Shown: positions 25,415 to 27,355 of the stretch, in pieces
How the letters are laid out: every line of letters begins with the position of its first letter
Numbering within the stretch: the stretch's first letter is position 1
Source: Desulfosudis sp034189195
GTDB taxonomy: Bacteria > Desulfobacterota > Desulfobacteria > Desulfobacterales > Desulfosudaceae
NCBI GenBank assembly: GCA_034189195.1
Contig: JAXHVI010000099.1
Coordinates: 1-27,355, forward strand
Direction: 5' to 3'
Length of the DNA: 27,355 bases
Program-made: the position numbers and the translations under genes
Notes under the pieces: model-generated
Database searches by the model: none
Told to the model about the DNA's origin: nothing
The model's input: the letters and a program-made list of their open reading frames with translations, nothing else

Positions 25415-25668
25415 TTCCAGGGGCCTGCCGGCGTTACGGCGCATGCCGGCTGCCGGGATTTTGAGACAATGCTTTTCTGCCGAAGACCAGGCCGCTCTGT
25501 TTCGAATCAAACCATCTTCCGGCAAACCCTTTACTGATAACGGTTTGCGCAAATTACGGCTTTAACCCTCATTAATAAAGGGATTGCCGTGTCTTGTCTC
25601 CGCAAACTCTCTTTTTAAAAGGGTTTGCGGGGATATAAAATATACAATATTTTTTTGTTAAAAAACGC
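25415..25668 (+). other. Intergenic region between tyrS and the rRNA promoters
   Basis: No gene is seen. It contains three inverted repeats: GCCGGC at 25427-25432 and 25445-25450; GCAAACC (25522-25528) with GGTTTGC (25542-25548); and CCGCAAAC (25600-25607) with GTTTGCGG (25623-25630). The second and third share the same arm sequence. None is followed by a clean T-run, so tyrS termination is unclear. The last 35 bp (25632-25666) are almost pure A/T and look like an UP element for the rRNA promoter. Confidence 0.6.
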
Positions 25669-25697
25669 TTGACAACCCCCGGCAGGACGGGTATAAA
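25632..25697 (+). promoter_or_regulatory. rRNA operon promoter P1 with UP-like tract
   Basis: TTGACA (25669-25674) and TATAAA (25692-25697) with an ideal 17-bp spacer; an A/T-rich block lies directly upstream (25632-25666). The transcript would have a leader of about 210 nt before the 16S rRNA. Confidence 0.8.
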
Positions 25698-25778
25698 GCT
25701 AAGTTCTTGTCACGGATGCACACTCGACAGGGGCTGACAGAAATCGAACAGCCGGCCCTGAAAAAGAGAAAAAAAAGC

Positions 25779-25807
25779 TTGACAAGAGCCCTGACCCTTG
25801 GTAGTTT
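25779..25807 (+). promoter_or_regulatory. rRNA operon promoter P2
   Basis: A second TTGACA (25779-25784) with TAGTTT (25802-25807), again with a 17-bp spacer, preceded by an A-rich tract (25761-25776). Tandem promoters are typical of rRNA operons. Confidence 0.7.
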
Positions 25808-25820
25808 ACCGGGATCAGCT

Positions 25821-25830
25821 TGATCTTTGA
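25821..25830 (+). promoter_or_regulatory. boxA-like antitermination site in the rRNA leader
   Basis: TGATCTTTGA resembles the boxA consensus (TGCTCTTTA) bound by NusB/NusE. It lies just downstream of P2 and about 80 nt before the 16S 5' end, where such sites are expected. Confidence 0.5.
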
Positions 25831-25911
25831 AAACTAAATAGTAACAGCATGCTTGGATGCGAACCCTAATTACACAATCGCTTCTGGCTTATGCCAGGGG
25901 CGTTTTAAGTT

Positions 25912-27355
<1,444 letters not shown>

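Overview
The window looks like a core-chromosome segment of a GC-rich, Gram-negative, anaerobic-type bacterium, most likely Desulfobacterota (Desulfobacterales-like). This rests on the split F-type ATP synthase operon (two b-type subunits and no a or c genes), an ADP-forming acyl-CoA synthetase, RNase Y beside tyrS, and the general look of the 16S rRNA. The taxonomic call is from memory and was not checked by alignment.

Layout. 1-403 is non-coding and carries a long palindromic element. 404-5851 holds three leftward genes: a fused ADP-forming acyl-CoA synthetase, an exported transglutaminase-like protein and a class I/II aminotransferase, with a cluster of short dispersed repeats between the last two. 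At about 5.85-6.07 kb divergent promoters separate these from the rightward half. 6075-8281 encodes an LD-carboxypeptidase (S66) and a serine hydrolase of the beta-lactamase/PBP fold, separated by a compound hexanucleotide repeat. 8438-14367 is the rod-shape operon mreB-mreC-mreD-mrdA(PBP2)-rodA, followed by a bactofilin. 14544-20535 is the ATP synthase operon b'-b-delta-alpha-gamma-beta-epsilon, with a TTGACA promoter in front and an intrinsic terminator behind. 20691-22106 holds a stand-alone GlmU-type nucleotidyltransferase domain, a ZapB-like coiled-coil protein and ZapA. An unannotated 6S RNA follows at about 22174-22350, then an intrinsic terminator only about 50 nt before rny (RNase Y), then tyrS. 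The last 1.7 kb carries tandem rRNA promoters with an AT-rich UP-like tract and the first ~1.44 kb of a 16S rRNA gene, cut by the window end.

How the genes fit together. The middle of the window is dominated by envelope growth: peptidoglycan recycling (S66), a PBP-fold hydrolase, the elongasome (MreBCD, PBP2, RodA), a bactofilin scaffold, a UDP-sugar-type nucleotidyltransferase, and the Z-ring proteins ZapA and ZapB. The remainder is energy (ATP synthase), RNA turnover (RNase Y), translation (TyrS, 16S rRNA) and growth-phase control of RNA polymerase (6S RNA).

I found no prophage, transposase, CRISPR array, defence island or clearly new multi-gene system. The most rewarding items are the 6S RNA and terminator in the zapA-rny gap, the hexamer-repeat block, the signal-peptide-like extensions on both ATP synthase b subunits, and the truncated GlmU-like protein.
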